Below, one piece after another: positions 7,125-15,073 of a stretch of DNA of 32,557 bases. The notes beneath the pieces are model-generated. The model was not told where the DNA came from and searched no databases. It worked only from the letters and a program-made list of their open reading frames with translations. Within the stretch, counting starts at the first letter, position 1. Each line of letters opens with the position of its first letter. Made by a program: the position numbers and the translations under genes. Source of the DNA: Bacteroidota bacterium (lineage in GTDB: Bacteria; Bacteroidota; Bacteroidia; Sphingobacteriales; Sphingobacteriaceae); contig JABDCF010000041.1 in assembly GCA_013288235.1 (NCBI GenBank), forward strand, positions 1 through 32,557. Direction: 5' to 3'.

Positions 7125-8513
7125 CTACAAATGTATCACTTCTCCATAAGCATCAGCAGCAGCTTCCATCACAGCTTCGCTCATGGTTGGGTGCGGATGT
7201 ATCGATTTAATAATTTCGTGGCCGGTTGCTTCCAGTTTACGGGCGGTAACTATTTCTGCCAGCATTTCGGTAACGTTATGACCAAGCATGTGGGCGCCTA
7301 AAAATTCGCCGTATTTTGCATCAAATATCACTTTTACAAAACCTTCTTTTGCCCCGGCTGCGCTTGCTTTGCCCGATGCAGAGAATGGAAATTTACCAAC
7401 TTTTATCTCGTAACCTGCTTCCTTAGCCGCTTTTTCTGTATAGCCAACAGAAGCAACTTCGGGCGAGCAATAGGTACATGCAGGTATATTGTTATAATTT
7501 ATGGGCTCAGGGTTTAATCCGGCAATTTTCTCAACACAGGTAATGCCTTCGGCTGATGCTACGTGGGCAAGCGCCTGGCCTTTAACAATATCGCCTATGG
7601 CATAAACGCCTTCAACGTTGGTGCGGTAAAAATCATCAACCACAACCTTGCCGCGGTCGGTTTTAACACCATTTTCCTCAAGTCCAATACCTTCCAAATT
7701 AGTGGAGATGCCTACAGCTGATAATACGATCTCAGCTTCCAGTGTTTCAGTGCCGGTAGCTGTTTTTACCTGTACTTTGCAAAGGTCGCCGCTGCTATCA
7801 ACCGATTCAACATTGGAGCCGGTCATGATAGTAATTCCCTGTTTCTTAAGGATACGTGAAAGCTGTTTGGAAACTTCTTCATCCTCTAATGGCACGATAT
7901 TGTCCAAAAATTCAACCACGGTAACCTTAGTCCCCATGGCGTTATAAAAATAGGCGAACTCAATACCTATAGCGCCCGATCCAACAACGATCATCGATGC
8001 GGGTTTTGCAGGCAGTACCATTGCCTGGCGGTAACCTATTACCTTTTTATTATCCTGTTTAAGATTAGGTAACTCGCGCGAACGACCGCCGGTTGCTAAA
8101 ATAATATGTTTTGCGGTTAGCTCCTGTTTGTCACCATTTTGAGCAGTTACTTCAACAACGCCCTTGCTTTTAAGCTTTCCGGTGCCCATCACTACGTCAA
8201 TCTTGTTTTTTCTCATCAAAAACTGAACGCCCTTGCTCATGCCATCGGCTACTGTACGGCTTCTTTTTATCATCGCTTCAAAGTCAACCTCGCTGCCGCT
8301 CACCTTTATGCCATAATCAGCTGCGTGGTTAATATATTCAAATACCTCGGCGCTTTTTAATAAGGCTTTGGTGGGGATACAGCCCCAGTTAAGGCAAATG
8401 CCGCCCAGCGATTCTTTTTCAACTATCGCAGTTTTTAAACCCAACTGTGATGCACGGATAGCAGCCACATAACCGCCCGGCCCTGAACCTATAACAATTA
8501 AATCGTAATTCAT
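7125..8513 (-). CDS. lpdA: Dihydrolipoyl dehydrogenase (E3)
   Basis: A 462-residue FAD-dependent pyridine nucleotide-disulfide oxidoreductase that reoxidises dihydrolipoamide for 2-oxoacid dehydrogenase complexes and/or the glycine cleavage system. Visible features are the N-terminal FAD-binding GSGPGGYVAA (9-18), the redox disulfide GGICLNWGC (Cys40-Cys45), the NAD-binding GSGAIGIEF, the second FAD motif YAIGDIV, and the C-terminal catalytic His441/Glu446 in HPHPTMSE. The length is normal. No E1 or E2 gene is adjacent, so it probably serves several complexes. The start is ATG at 8513-8511. Confidence 0.96.
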   Translation of the reverse strand: MNYDLIVIGSGPGGYVAAIRASQLGLKTAIVEKESLGGICLNWGCIPTKALLKSAEVFEYINHAADYGIKVSGSEVDFEAMIKRSRTVADGMSKGVQFLMRKNKIDVVMGTGKLKSKGVVEVTAQNGDKQELTAKHIILATGGRSRELPNLKQDNKKVIGYRQAMVLPAKPASMIVVGSGAIGIEFAYFYNAMGTKVTVVEFLDNIVPLEDEEVSKQLSRILKKQGITIMTGSNVESVDSSGDLCKVQVKTATGTETLEAEIVLSAVGISTNLEGIGLEENGVKTDRGKVVVDDFYRTNVEGVYAIGDIVKGQALAHVASAEGITCVEKIAGLNPEPINYNNIPACTYCSPEVASVGYTEKAAKEAGYEIKVGKFPFSASGKASAAGAKEGFVKVIFDAKYGEFLGAHMLGHNVTEMLAEIVTARKLEATGHEIIKSIHPHPTMSEAVMEAAADAYGEVIHL

Positions 8514-8595
8514 ATTTTCTGATGGTATTGTTTTAATATTTTATGTTTCGCTGTTTTACCGCGATTGTAATGATAGCTAAGCGTTCAATTTGCCC

Positions 8596-8603
8596 CAAAG
8601 CTA
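8596..8603 (-). promoter_or_regulatory. Candidate -7 box for lpdA
   Basis: TAGCTTTG on the minus strand matches TAnnTTTG and lies about 80 bases upstream of the lpdA start. I see no TTG at 17-23 bases, so the assignment is weak. Confidence 0.3.
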
Positions 8604-8823
8604 AGTAAAAGCAGCCAAATGCTAAAATGCGCGTTTAAACAGTTAGCGTGTTCGAATTTCTAAATCCATATATATTGTAGTTAATTTTTAATAAATGTAA
8701 AGTTTACAAATATTGCATAATAAGTACCACTGCGCCATTGCTATTTGTAAAATATGTGAAAACTGTTAATAAATTGATAACAAACGTTAATATTTTGTTA
8801 ACATTAAAAAATACTTTCCTCTA

Positions 8824-8831
8824 TATCTTTG
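8824..8831 (+). promoter_or_regulatory. Candidate -7 box for the TonB-dependent receptor
   Basis: TATCTTTG matches TAnnTTTG exactly, 46 bases before the ATG at 8878. The nearest TTG (8795-8797) is 26 bases upstream, slightly too far for the consensus spacing. The 364-base lpdA/receptor spacer (8514-8877) is otherwise AT-rich with no further gene. Confidence 0.45.
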
Positions 8832-8877
8832 TCGCAAAATTATTGCGCAATTGAACATTTAACTAAAAAAGTAACGT

Positions 8878-11800
8878 ATGACCAAGTATTTACTCTTATT
8901 ATTATTTATCGGGGCCACATTTTTCGCCAGCAAAAATGCATCAGCACAGGGTGTTACAACAGCCAGTGTTAATGGTACCGTAACCGACAGCAAAGGCACT
9001 ATTCCCGGTGCAACTGTCACCATCACGCACCTGCCTACCGGTACGGTATACTCAACTGTAACGCGTGCCGACGGCCGGTATAACTTACCCAACTTAAGGG
9101 TAGGTGGCCCGTACACGTTTAAAGTAACCTTTATTGGTTATAAAGATTTTGTACAGGAAAACATTATCCTGTCAATTGGCCAGGACCAGAGAACAGACGT
9201 TAAGCTGGAAGACAATGCGACTGCCCTGAAAGAAGTTGTTATTAATGGATCACAGGGAAGAGTGATCAATTCAAATCGTACCGGGGCCAGCGAAACAGTT
9301 ACCCGCGCCCAAATTGACGCATTGCCAACTTTAAATCGCTCGTTAAGCGATTTTACAAAGCTGACCCCATCGGCCACTGATGGTTTAAGTTTTGGCGGCA
9401 GAAGCAACCTTTTCAATAACCTTACGGTTGACGGCGCTTTATTTAACAATTCATTTGGTTTAGCAACCACATTGGGTGGCCAAACCAACTCGCAGCCAAT
9501 TTCCTTAGATGCCATCGACCAGATACAGGTTGATATAGCCCCTTATGACGTTCGCCAGGGCAATTTCACCGGTGCAGGTATTAACACTGTAGTAAAATCG
9601 GGTACCAACACATTTAAAGGTACCATCTATGATTATAAACGCAGTACATGGCTTACGGGCTACACTGCCGGTACAACCACAGTTCCAATAACGCCGTTTG
9701 ACTACAGGCAAACTGGATTTAGCCTGGGCGGACCAATCATTAAAAACAAATTATTTTTCTTCGTATCTGGCGAAGAAGAGCGCATAAGCCAGCCTGCTAC
9801 CAATTATGTTGCTTCGGCGCCGGGTGTTAGCGGCGCAAACGTTTCGCAGGCGGATGCTGCAACACTTAATTCAATTGCATCATACCTCGAGTCGAAATAT
9901 AATTATAACCCAGGCCCTTACCAGGGATATAATTTTGATACCTACAGCAATAAAGCAACAGTTAAAATTGATTGGAACATTGACAAAAACAATACTTTAA
10001 GCGCCAAATATTTTTACTTAAAATCCTACGGCGATCACCCCATAAGCAACTCTACCATTGTTAACAATGGCGTTGGCTTTGGTACAACAAGGGATGCAGG
10101 ACCTGTATCGCTTCCCTTCGAGGGATCCGGCTACCGTATCAATAATAACTTTAATATTGGTATAATTGAGTTGGATACCCGTGTTAGCAGCAACATGTCA
10201 AACAGGCTAACAGCAGGTTATTCCGCTTTACGCGACTTCCGTACATTTTCAGGCGGCGGCAATTTACCAGGAGTTGATATCGGTAACGGAACAACCAGCG
10301 CAACCGGCGCTATTATTACACCGGCAACCGGTACTTTGACCTCTTTTGGGTCGGAGTTGTTTACCGCTAATAATATCTTATATACCAATATCGCCCAGTT
10401 TTCTGACGATTTTAGCATATACGCGGGCAAGCATGAAATAACCTTTGGTACAAATGACCAGATCCAAAGCTATAAAAATGGTTTTGCTCCTGAATATAAT
10501 GGCTTATACACTTATAATTCAGCTTCCGACTTTCTAAATGGTTTGCCAGCTGCTGCTTACAGTACCCGCAATTCTGCGTTGCCAAGCGGGGCTTTTCCTT
10601 TCGCACAGATCAAAGCTTCAATTTATAGCCTTTATGCACAGGATAAATACAACGTGACAAACGACTTTAAATTAACCTACGGTTTGCGTGCAGATTATGA
10701 CGCATTTCCAACCTCCTTACCAGGAAACCCCAATGCTGCAGCATTAACTTTCCAGCAGGGCATTATGGTCAATCCATCAAAATTGCCTCAAAATACTGTG
10801 CAGTTATCACCACGCGTTGGTTTTAACTGGGATGTATATGGTGATAAGCAAACCCAGGTACGCGGTGGCTCGGGATTATTTGCAGGTACTGTGCCTTTTG
10901 TTTGGATATCAAACCAGGCCTCGAATAATGGCGTACTGTTTGGCTCGTATACAGTTGTTAACGGAGCTCCAGGCAACACGCCGGCCCAAAATAACCAATT
11001 GACATTTAATCCTAATGTTAATGCTAACCGCCCCGCAGCCGGAACGGTTGCAGCAAATACCTCGTACGAATTAGATATTACTAATCCGCATCTTAAGTAC
11101 CCTAAGATATGGAGAACAAACCTGGCACTTGATCAGCGGTTACCAGGTGGTGTAATAGCTACTATCGAAGGATCATATACTAAAGATATAAATGCAATTT
11201 ATACTGAGAATTTAGTGCTTTCTGACGGGTACAACGTATTGCCTGGCCCTGAAGGACAGATTCGTTACGATTCAAAAAATACAACGCCTGCTGCTTCGGC
11301 TGCCACAGCGCAAAACCCGGCAATTACAGGCTTGTATTATTTAACAAATACTAACCAGGGTTATTCGTACTTCGTAACCGGTCAGCTGCAAAAAAGCTTT
11401 ACCAACGGTTTGTACTTTAACGCTGCATACACGCACAGCGGGTCAATGGACGTAAACGATGGTGGTTCAACCGCAAGCACTATCTGGAGTTCACGCCAGG
11501 TTGCCGGCAACCCTAATGCCGATAACTTATCAAACAGTTCATACGTACAGCCTAACCGTATCATAGCGTCTGCCGCCTATAAAAAAGAGTATTGGCAGAA
11601 TACTTCATCTACTATTGGTTTAGTATACGAAGTAGCAAATAACGGTGCAATTTCATACATCACCAGCGGCGACCCCAACAACGATGGCGCTTCTAACGAT
11701 TTGTCGTATATTCCAAAAAATCAGGGTGATATAGAACTTGTAAAAGATTTTTCCGGAGACACCCGTACCCCTGCACAGGAATGGGCCCAACTAAATAATT

Positions 11801-12207
11801 TCATTAATCAGGACTCATATCTTAACAGCCGCAGGGGCAAATATGCCCAGCGCAATGGCGAAATATTACCTTATTTCCACAGGCTCGACCTTCATTTAGC
11901 CCAGGATTTCTTTGTTAAATCTGGCAATGTTAAAAACACAATCGAGGTTTCGGTTGATATCATAAATTTTGGTAACCTATTAGATAAGAACTGGGGTATA
12001 TACCAGGATTCGTACAATGGCTTTGCCAGCGGAAGCACTACATTGCTTAGTTATAAGGGTATTGACCCTGCAACAGGGCATGCGGAGTATTCTTTCCCTT
12101 ATCTTGATAGAACTAACTTAATCCCTGTAACCAAATCATTTACGAATGATCCCAGCCAGGAATCACGCTACCAGGCACAAGTTGGTATCAGGTATATTTT
12201 CAATTAA
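8878..12207 (+). CDS. Oar-like TonB-dependent outer-membrane receptor
   Basis: A 1109-residue outer-membrane protein. A signal peptide (to about SASAQ, residue 23) is followed by a carboxypeptidase-regulatory-like beta-sandwich (~29-110; VNGTVTDSKGTIPGATVT, VTRADGRYNLPNLRVG). A plug domain follows (~120-260), with FGGRSNLFNNLTVDGALFNN, DAIDQIQVDIAPYDVRQGNF and GAGINTVVKSGTN; these match the Oar branch of TonB-dependent receptors. A large beta-barrel then ends in QVGIRYIFN. It is energised by TonB-ExbBD, and a tonB gene lies at 21570. In Myxococcus, Oar is needed for secretion of the PopC protease; whether this copy imports or exports anything is unknown. No SusD partner is adjacent. The gene is monocistronic with a strong terminator. 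Confidence 0.9.
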   Translation: MTKYLLLLLFIGATFFASKNASAQGVTTASVNGTVTDSKGTIPGATVTITHLPTGTVYSTVTRADGRYNLPNLRVGGPYTFKVTFIGYKDFVQENIILSIGQDQRTDVKLEDNATALKEVVINGSQGRVINSNRTGASETVTRAQIDALPTLNRSLSDFTKLTPSATDGLSFGGRSNLFNNLTVDGALFNNSFGLATTLGGQTNSQPISLDAIDQIQVDIAPYDVRQGNFTGAGINTVVKSGTNTFKGTIYDYKRSTWLTGYTAGTTTVPITPFDYRQTGFSLGGPIIKNKLFFFVSGEEERISQPATNYVASAPGVSGANVSQADAATLNSIASYLESKYNYNPGPYQGYNFDTYSNKATVKIDWNIDKNNTLSAKYFYLKSYGDHPISNSTIVNNGVGFGTTRDAGPVSLPFEGSGYRINNNFNIGIIELDTRVSSNMSNRLTAGYSALRDFRTFSGGGNLPGVDIGNGTTSATGAIITPATGTLTSFGSELFTANNILYTNIAQFSDDFSIYAGKHEITFGTNDQIQSYKNGFAPEYNGLYTYNSASDFLNGLPAAAYSTRNSALPSGAFPFAQIKASIYSLYAQDKYNVTNDFKLTYGLRADYDAFPTSLPGNPNAAALTFQQGIMVNPSKLPQNTVQLSPRVGFNWDVYGDKQTQVRGGSGLFAGTVPFVWISNQASNNGVLFGSYTVVNGAPGNTPAQNNQLTFNPNVNANRPAAGTVAANTSYELDITNPHLKYPKIWRTNLALDQRLPGGVIATIEGSYTKDINAIYTENLVLSDGYNVLPGPEGQIRYDSKNTTPAASAATAQNPAITGLYYLTNTNQGYSYFVTGQLQKSFTNGLYFNAAYTHSGSMDVNDGGSTASTIWSSRQVAGNPNADNLSNSSYVQPNRIIASAAYKKEYWQNTSSTIGLVYEVANNGAISYITSGDPNNDGASNDLSYIPKNQGDIELVKDFSGDTRTPAQEWAQLNNFINQDSYLNSRRGKYAQRNGEILPYFHRLDLHLAQDFFVKSGNVKNTIEVSVDIINFGNLLDKNWGIYQDSYNGFASGSTTLLSYKGIDPATGHAEYSFPYLDRTNLIPVTKSFTNDPSQESRYQAQVGIRYIFN

Positions 12208-12224
12208 CCCATTCCTTTTTCATA

Positions 12225-12253
12225 AAAAAACCCGGCCACAAGCCGGGTTTTTT
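12225..12253. terminator. Bidirectional intrinsic terminator
   Basis: A perfect 12-bp stem (arms 12225-12236 and 12242-12253), core CCCGGC/GCCGGG, A-run on the left and T-run on the right, 5-base loop. It lies between the convergent receptor gene and purM. Confidence 0.92.
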
Positions 12254-12273
12254 ATTGCCTTAAATATTTGATC

Positions 12274-13455
12274 TTAGTTATAGATAAACTCCCCAAATTC
12301 AGATGTAACAGTGACCTGCTTTTTCTCCGCCGCTTCAACATGCCCTATTATTTGCGCATCTACACCAAAACTTTTGGACACATTTATCAAATCAGCTGCA
12401 ATTTCTTGCGGAATGTACAATTCCATACGGTGCCCCATATTAAATACTTTGTACATCTCCTGCCAGCTTGTTTTTGATTCTTCCTGTATCAATTTAAATA
12501 ATGGAGGAACGGGAAAAAGGTTGTTTTTTATAATATGAAGATTATCGATAAAATGCAGCACTTTGGTTTGTGCACCGCCGCTGCAATGTACCATGCCGTG
12601 CACCTGGCTTCGGTAATTATCTAATATAGCCTTAATTATGGGCGCATAGGTGCGGGTAGGGGATAACACCAGTTTCCCGGCGGTAATAAATTGGTCATCG
12701 CCTATCGCTACCAAATCTGTTAAATTTTTGCTGCCCGAAAATATCAATTCGTAAGGTATAGCAGCGTCATAGCTCTCCGGGTATTTCTTAGCAATAGTTT
12801 TGTTAAAAACATCATGACGGGCGGAGGTAAGGCCATTGGAGCCCATGCCGCCATTATATTCAAATTCATAATTTGCCTTTCCATACGAGGCCAGGCCGAC
12901 AATAACATCGCCAGGGGCTATGGTATGATTTGATATAACATCAGCCCTTTTCATCCGGCAGGTGACGGTAGAATCAACTATTATGGTGCGTACAAGGTCG
13001 CCAACATCAGCGGTTTCGCCACCGGTTGAATAAATGCCGATACCTGCATCCCTCAGGCTTTCCAAAATCTCTTCGGTGCCGTTTATAATAGCTGCAATAA
13101 CCTCGCCGGGTATTAAATTTTTATTCCTGCCGATGGTTGATGATAAAAGGATATTATCCGTAGCGCCAACGCAAAGCAGGTCGTCAAGGTTCATTATAAT
13201 AGCATCCTGTGCAATGCCGCGCCAAACAGAAATATCGCCGGTCTCTTTCCAGTAAGTATAGGCTAATGACGATTTTGTGCCAGCCCCGTCAGCATGCATA
13301 ATATTGCAGTAAAGCGGGTCGTTGGTTAAAATATCTGGCACTATTTTACAAAAGGCTTTCGGGAAAATACCTTTATCAATGTTTTTTATAGCATTATGTA
13401 CATCATCTTTTGAGGCCGATACACCTCTTTGATCGTATCTTTGCGAAGAAATCAT
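12274..13455 (-). CDS. purM: Phosphoribosylformylglycinamidine cyclo-ligase (AIR synthetase)
   Basis: A 393-residue AIR synthetase catalysing ATP-dependent ring closure of FGAM to AIR, step 5 of purine synthesis (cytosol). It has the PurM/PurL-fold motifs: RYDQRGVSASKDDVHNAI near the N-terminus, the nucleotide-binding MHADGAGTKSSLAY, STGGETADVGDL, and GGMGSNGLTSARHDVF. The ~390-residue length suits the Bacteroidota form, which is longer than the ~345-residue E. coli enzyme. I chose the ATG at 13455-13453; a TTG two codons upstream (13461) also opens the frame. The next pathway enzyme in the opposite direction, PurL, is 9 kb away at 22565. Confidence 0.93.
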   Translation of the reverse strand: MISSQRYDQRGVSASKDDVHNAIKNIDKGIFPKAFCKIVPDILTNDPLYCNIMHADGAGTKSSLAYTYWKETGDISVWRGIAQDAIIMNLDDLLCVGATDNILLSSTIGRNKNLIPGEVIAAIINGTEEILESLRDAGIGIYSTGGETADVGDLVRTIIVDSTVTCRMKRADVISNHTIAPGDVIVGLASYGKANYEFEYNGGMGSNGLTSARHDVFNKTIAKKYPESYDAAIPYELIFSGSKNLTDLVAIGDDQFITAGKLVLSPTRTYAPIIKAILDNYRSQVHGMVHCSGGAQTKVLHFIDNLHIIKNNLFPVPPLFKLIQEESKTSWQEMYKVFNMGHRMELYIPQEIAADLINVSKSFGVDAQIIGHVEAAEKKQVTVTSEFGEFIYN

Positions 13456-13458
13456 GCG

Positions 13459-13466
13459 CAAATATA
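13459..13466 (-). promoter_or_regulatory. Possible -7 box abutting the purM start
   Basis: TATATTTG on the minus strand matches TAnnTTTG and ends three bases before the purM ATG. If real, the transcript would begin at or just inside the start codon (leaderless). It may be chance. Confidence 0.3.
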
Positions 13467-13482
13467 ATTAGTTCGTGGGGAA

Positions 13483-13600
13483 GTCCATAGCCCATAGTCC
13501 ATAGTCGATGGTCAATGGTGCAGCTTATAGAAAATACGCGCTTTAAAAAGTAAAGATTTCCATTAATTTTGCCATGGTCTATGGACTATCGACCATGGAC
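13483..13600. repeat. CCATAGTC/GACTATGG word repeats between divergent purM and ClC genes
   Basis: The left block (13483-13518) repeats CCATAGTC and variants. The right block (13572-13600) carries the inverse words GGTCTATGGACTATCGACC. Together they form an imperfect inverted repeat around about 53 unique bases. The right block is read through by the upstream extension of the ClC frame, which argues against a start at 13574. Confidence 0.6.
13564..13571 (+). promoter_or_regulatory. Candidate -7 box for the ClC gene
   Basis: TAATTTTG matches TAnnTTTG and lies 41 bases upstream of the chosen ATG at 13613. No TTG is seen at the expected -33 distance. Confidence 0.4.
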
Positions 13601-13612
13601 TACATTCCACCC

Positions 13613-14992
13613 ATGAATAAATTAATCCCCTGGCTCCGGCTGCAACTAAAACGCTCTTTTGACAGGATACGAAACGAAAATTTAAAAAGGAATGCACTGC
13701 AAGCCATCCCCTTCTGGATAGCCTCTGTTATCACGGGGCTGTTTGCAGTATTGTATACTAAACTTTTTGTTGCTGCCGAAGATATTACGGCTATGGTATT
13801 CAATTACCATGCGTGGCTGCTTTTTATTTTATCGCCTTTTTGCTTTGTGCTGGCCTGGTGGCTGGTGCAGCGTTTTTCTCCTTATGCACGAGGGAGCGGC
13901 ATACCACAAGTAATGGCGGCAATACAAATATCATCACCCAAAACAAATAAATTGGTTGATAAACTTTTAGGTTTTCGTATCATATTTATAAAAGTGTTAT
14001 CAAGCCTTGTTATGGCCATAGGCGGCGGGGCCATAGGCCGGGAGGGCCCAACAATTCAAATCTCAGCATCGATATATAAAATAGTTTATCAACTGCTGCC
14101 AAAGTGGTGGCCAAAAATCGCCAAAAGGAATATGATGGTAACGGGTGCTGCGGCTGGTTTGGCAGCGGCCTTTAATACGCCATTAGGCGGAATCGTATTT
14201 GCCATTGAGGAATTAACAAAAACACATTTCAGCTATTATAAAACGGCAATTTTTTCGTCAGTAATTATTGCAGGCTTATCTGCTGAAGCCTTATTGGGGC
14301 CGTATTTATACCTGGGTTATCCAAAACTGGATGGCCTTTCAGCGTCTATCTTTTTTGGCGTGGCATTGGTGGCGATGATCGCCGGCCTTGCGGGGAGCGG
14401 TATGTCAAAACTTATACTTTTTATATTTAAGCTTAAAGCAAGGTTTAAGTTTCAATATCAGCATATAATTTATGTGGTAGGCTGTGCCCTTGCTATGGTT
14501 TTTTTGGCGGTTTTTGTAAATAAAGATGTTTTAGGTTCCGGTAAGGATATTATGCAAACAACGTTGTTTACCTCTCATAAGTACGTATCATGGTATACGC
14601 CTTTGCTCAGGATAGGCGGCCCGTTATTCTCGTTCACAACCGGAGCCGCAGGCGGTATTTTCGCCCCGGCGCTTGGGGCCGGCGCAAGCATAGGGTCGTT
14701 GGTGGCCGGTTGGTTTAATGTATCGGACATTGATACCAATATGCTTATCCTATCCGGGATGGTTGGCTTTTTAACAGGGGTCACCCGTTCGCCATTTACT
14801 TCGGTAATACTGGTGCTGGAAATGACCGACCGCCATAATGTAATATTCCACCTGATACTGGCAGGAATGATTGCCAGCCTGGTATCAATTCTCGTAGACA
14901 AGCATTCGCTTTATGATCATTTGAAAGTGCAGTATATTAAGGATTTGAATACCACGGAAGGTGATGAAATGACAGAACAAGTTATTGACTAA
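13613..14992 (+). CDS. ClC-family chloride channel or Cl-/H+ antiporter
   Basis: A 459-residue polytopic inner-membrane protein. The ion-coordinating motifs are intact: GSGIPQV (residues 94-100), GREGP (142-146) with the external gating Glu144, and GAAGGIFAPALGAG (the GxFxP loop). The FAIEEL segment has Glu199/Glu200 about 55 residues after the gating Glu, where E. coli ClC-ec1 has its internal proton-transfer glutamate. Keeping both acids favours a Cl-/H+ antiporter over a passive channel, but this is inference. There are no C-terminal CBS domains. I chose the ATG at 13613; the frame opens at 13574, but the extra 13 residues are translated repeat DNA. Confidence 0.92.
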   Translation: MNKLIPWLRLQLKRSFDRIRNENLKRNALQAIPFWIASVITGLFAVLYTKLFVAAEDITAMVFNYHAWLLFILSPFCFVLAWWLVQRFSPYARGSGIPQVMAAIQISSPKTNKLVDKLLGFRIIFIKVLSSLVMAIGGGAIGREGPTIQISASIYKIVYQLLPKWWPKIAKRNMMVTGAAAGLAAAFNTPLGGIVFAIEELTKTHFSYYKTAIFSSVIIAGLSAEALLGPYLYLGYPKLDGLSASIFFGVALVAMIAGLAGSGMSKLILFIFKLKARFKFQYQHIIYVVGCALAMVFLAVFVNKDVLGSGKDIMQTTLFTSHKYVSWYTPLLRIGGPLFSFTTGAAGGIFAPALGAGASIGSLVAGWFNVSDIDTNMLILSGMVGFLTGVTRSPFTSVILVLEMTDRHNVIFHLILAGMIASLVSILVDKHSLYDHLKVQYIKDLNTTEGDEMTEQVID

Positions 14993-14994
14993 AA

Positions 14995-15045
14995 CGAATG
15001 GTTCAAATTTTCACAAACATTATTTGTGAAATTCAAACCCATTCG
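14995..15045. terminator. Imperfect hairpin between convergent ClC and glnN genes
   Basis: Arms 14995-15017 and 15023-15045 pair over 23 positions with about four mismatches around a 5-base loop. The words CGAATGG and TTTCACAAA dominate, and a further copy of GAAAATTTGTG follows. Probably a weak bidirectional terminator; it has no GC core or T-run. Confidence 0.55.
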
Positions 15046-15073
15046 TGAAAATTTGTGCTTGTTAAATTCGTTG

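Noticed and set aside
7125..8513. A pyruvate dehydrogenase operon around lpdA
   Set aside because: Neither flank encodes E1 or E2 subunits; lpdA stands alone.
13574..13612. Upstream ATG for the ClC protein
   Set aside because: The added residues translate the CCATAGTC repeat block, and the codon lies almost on the -7 box.
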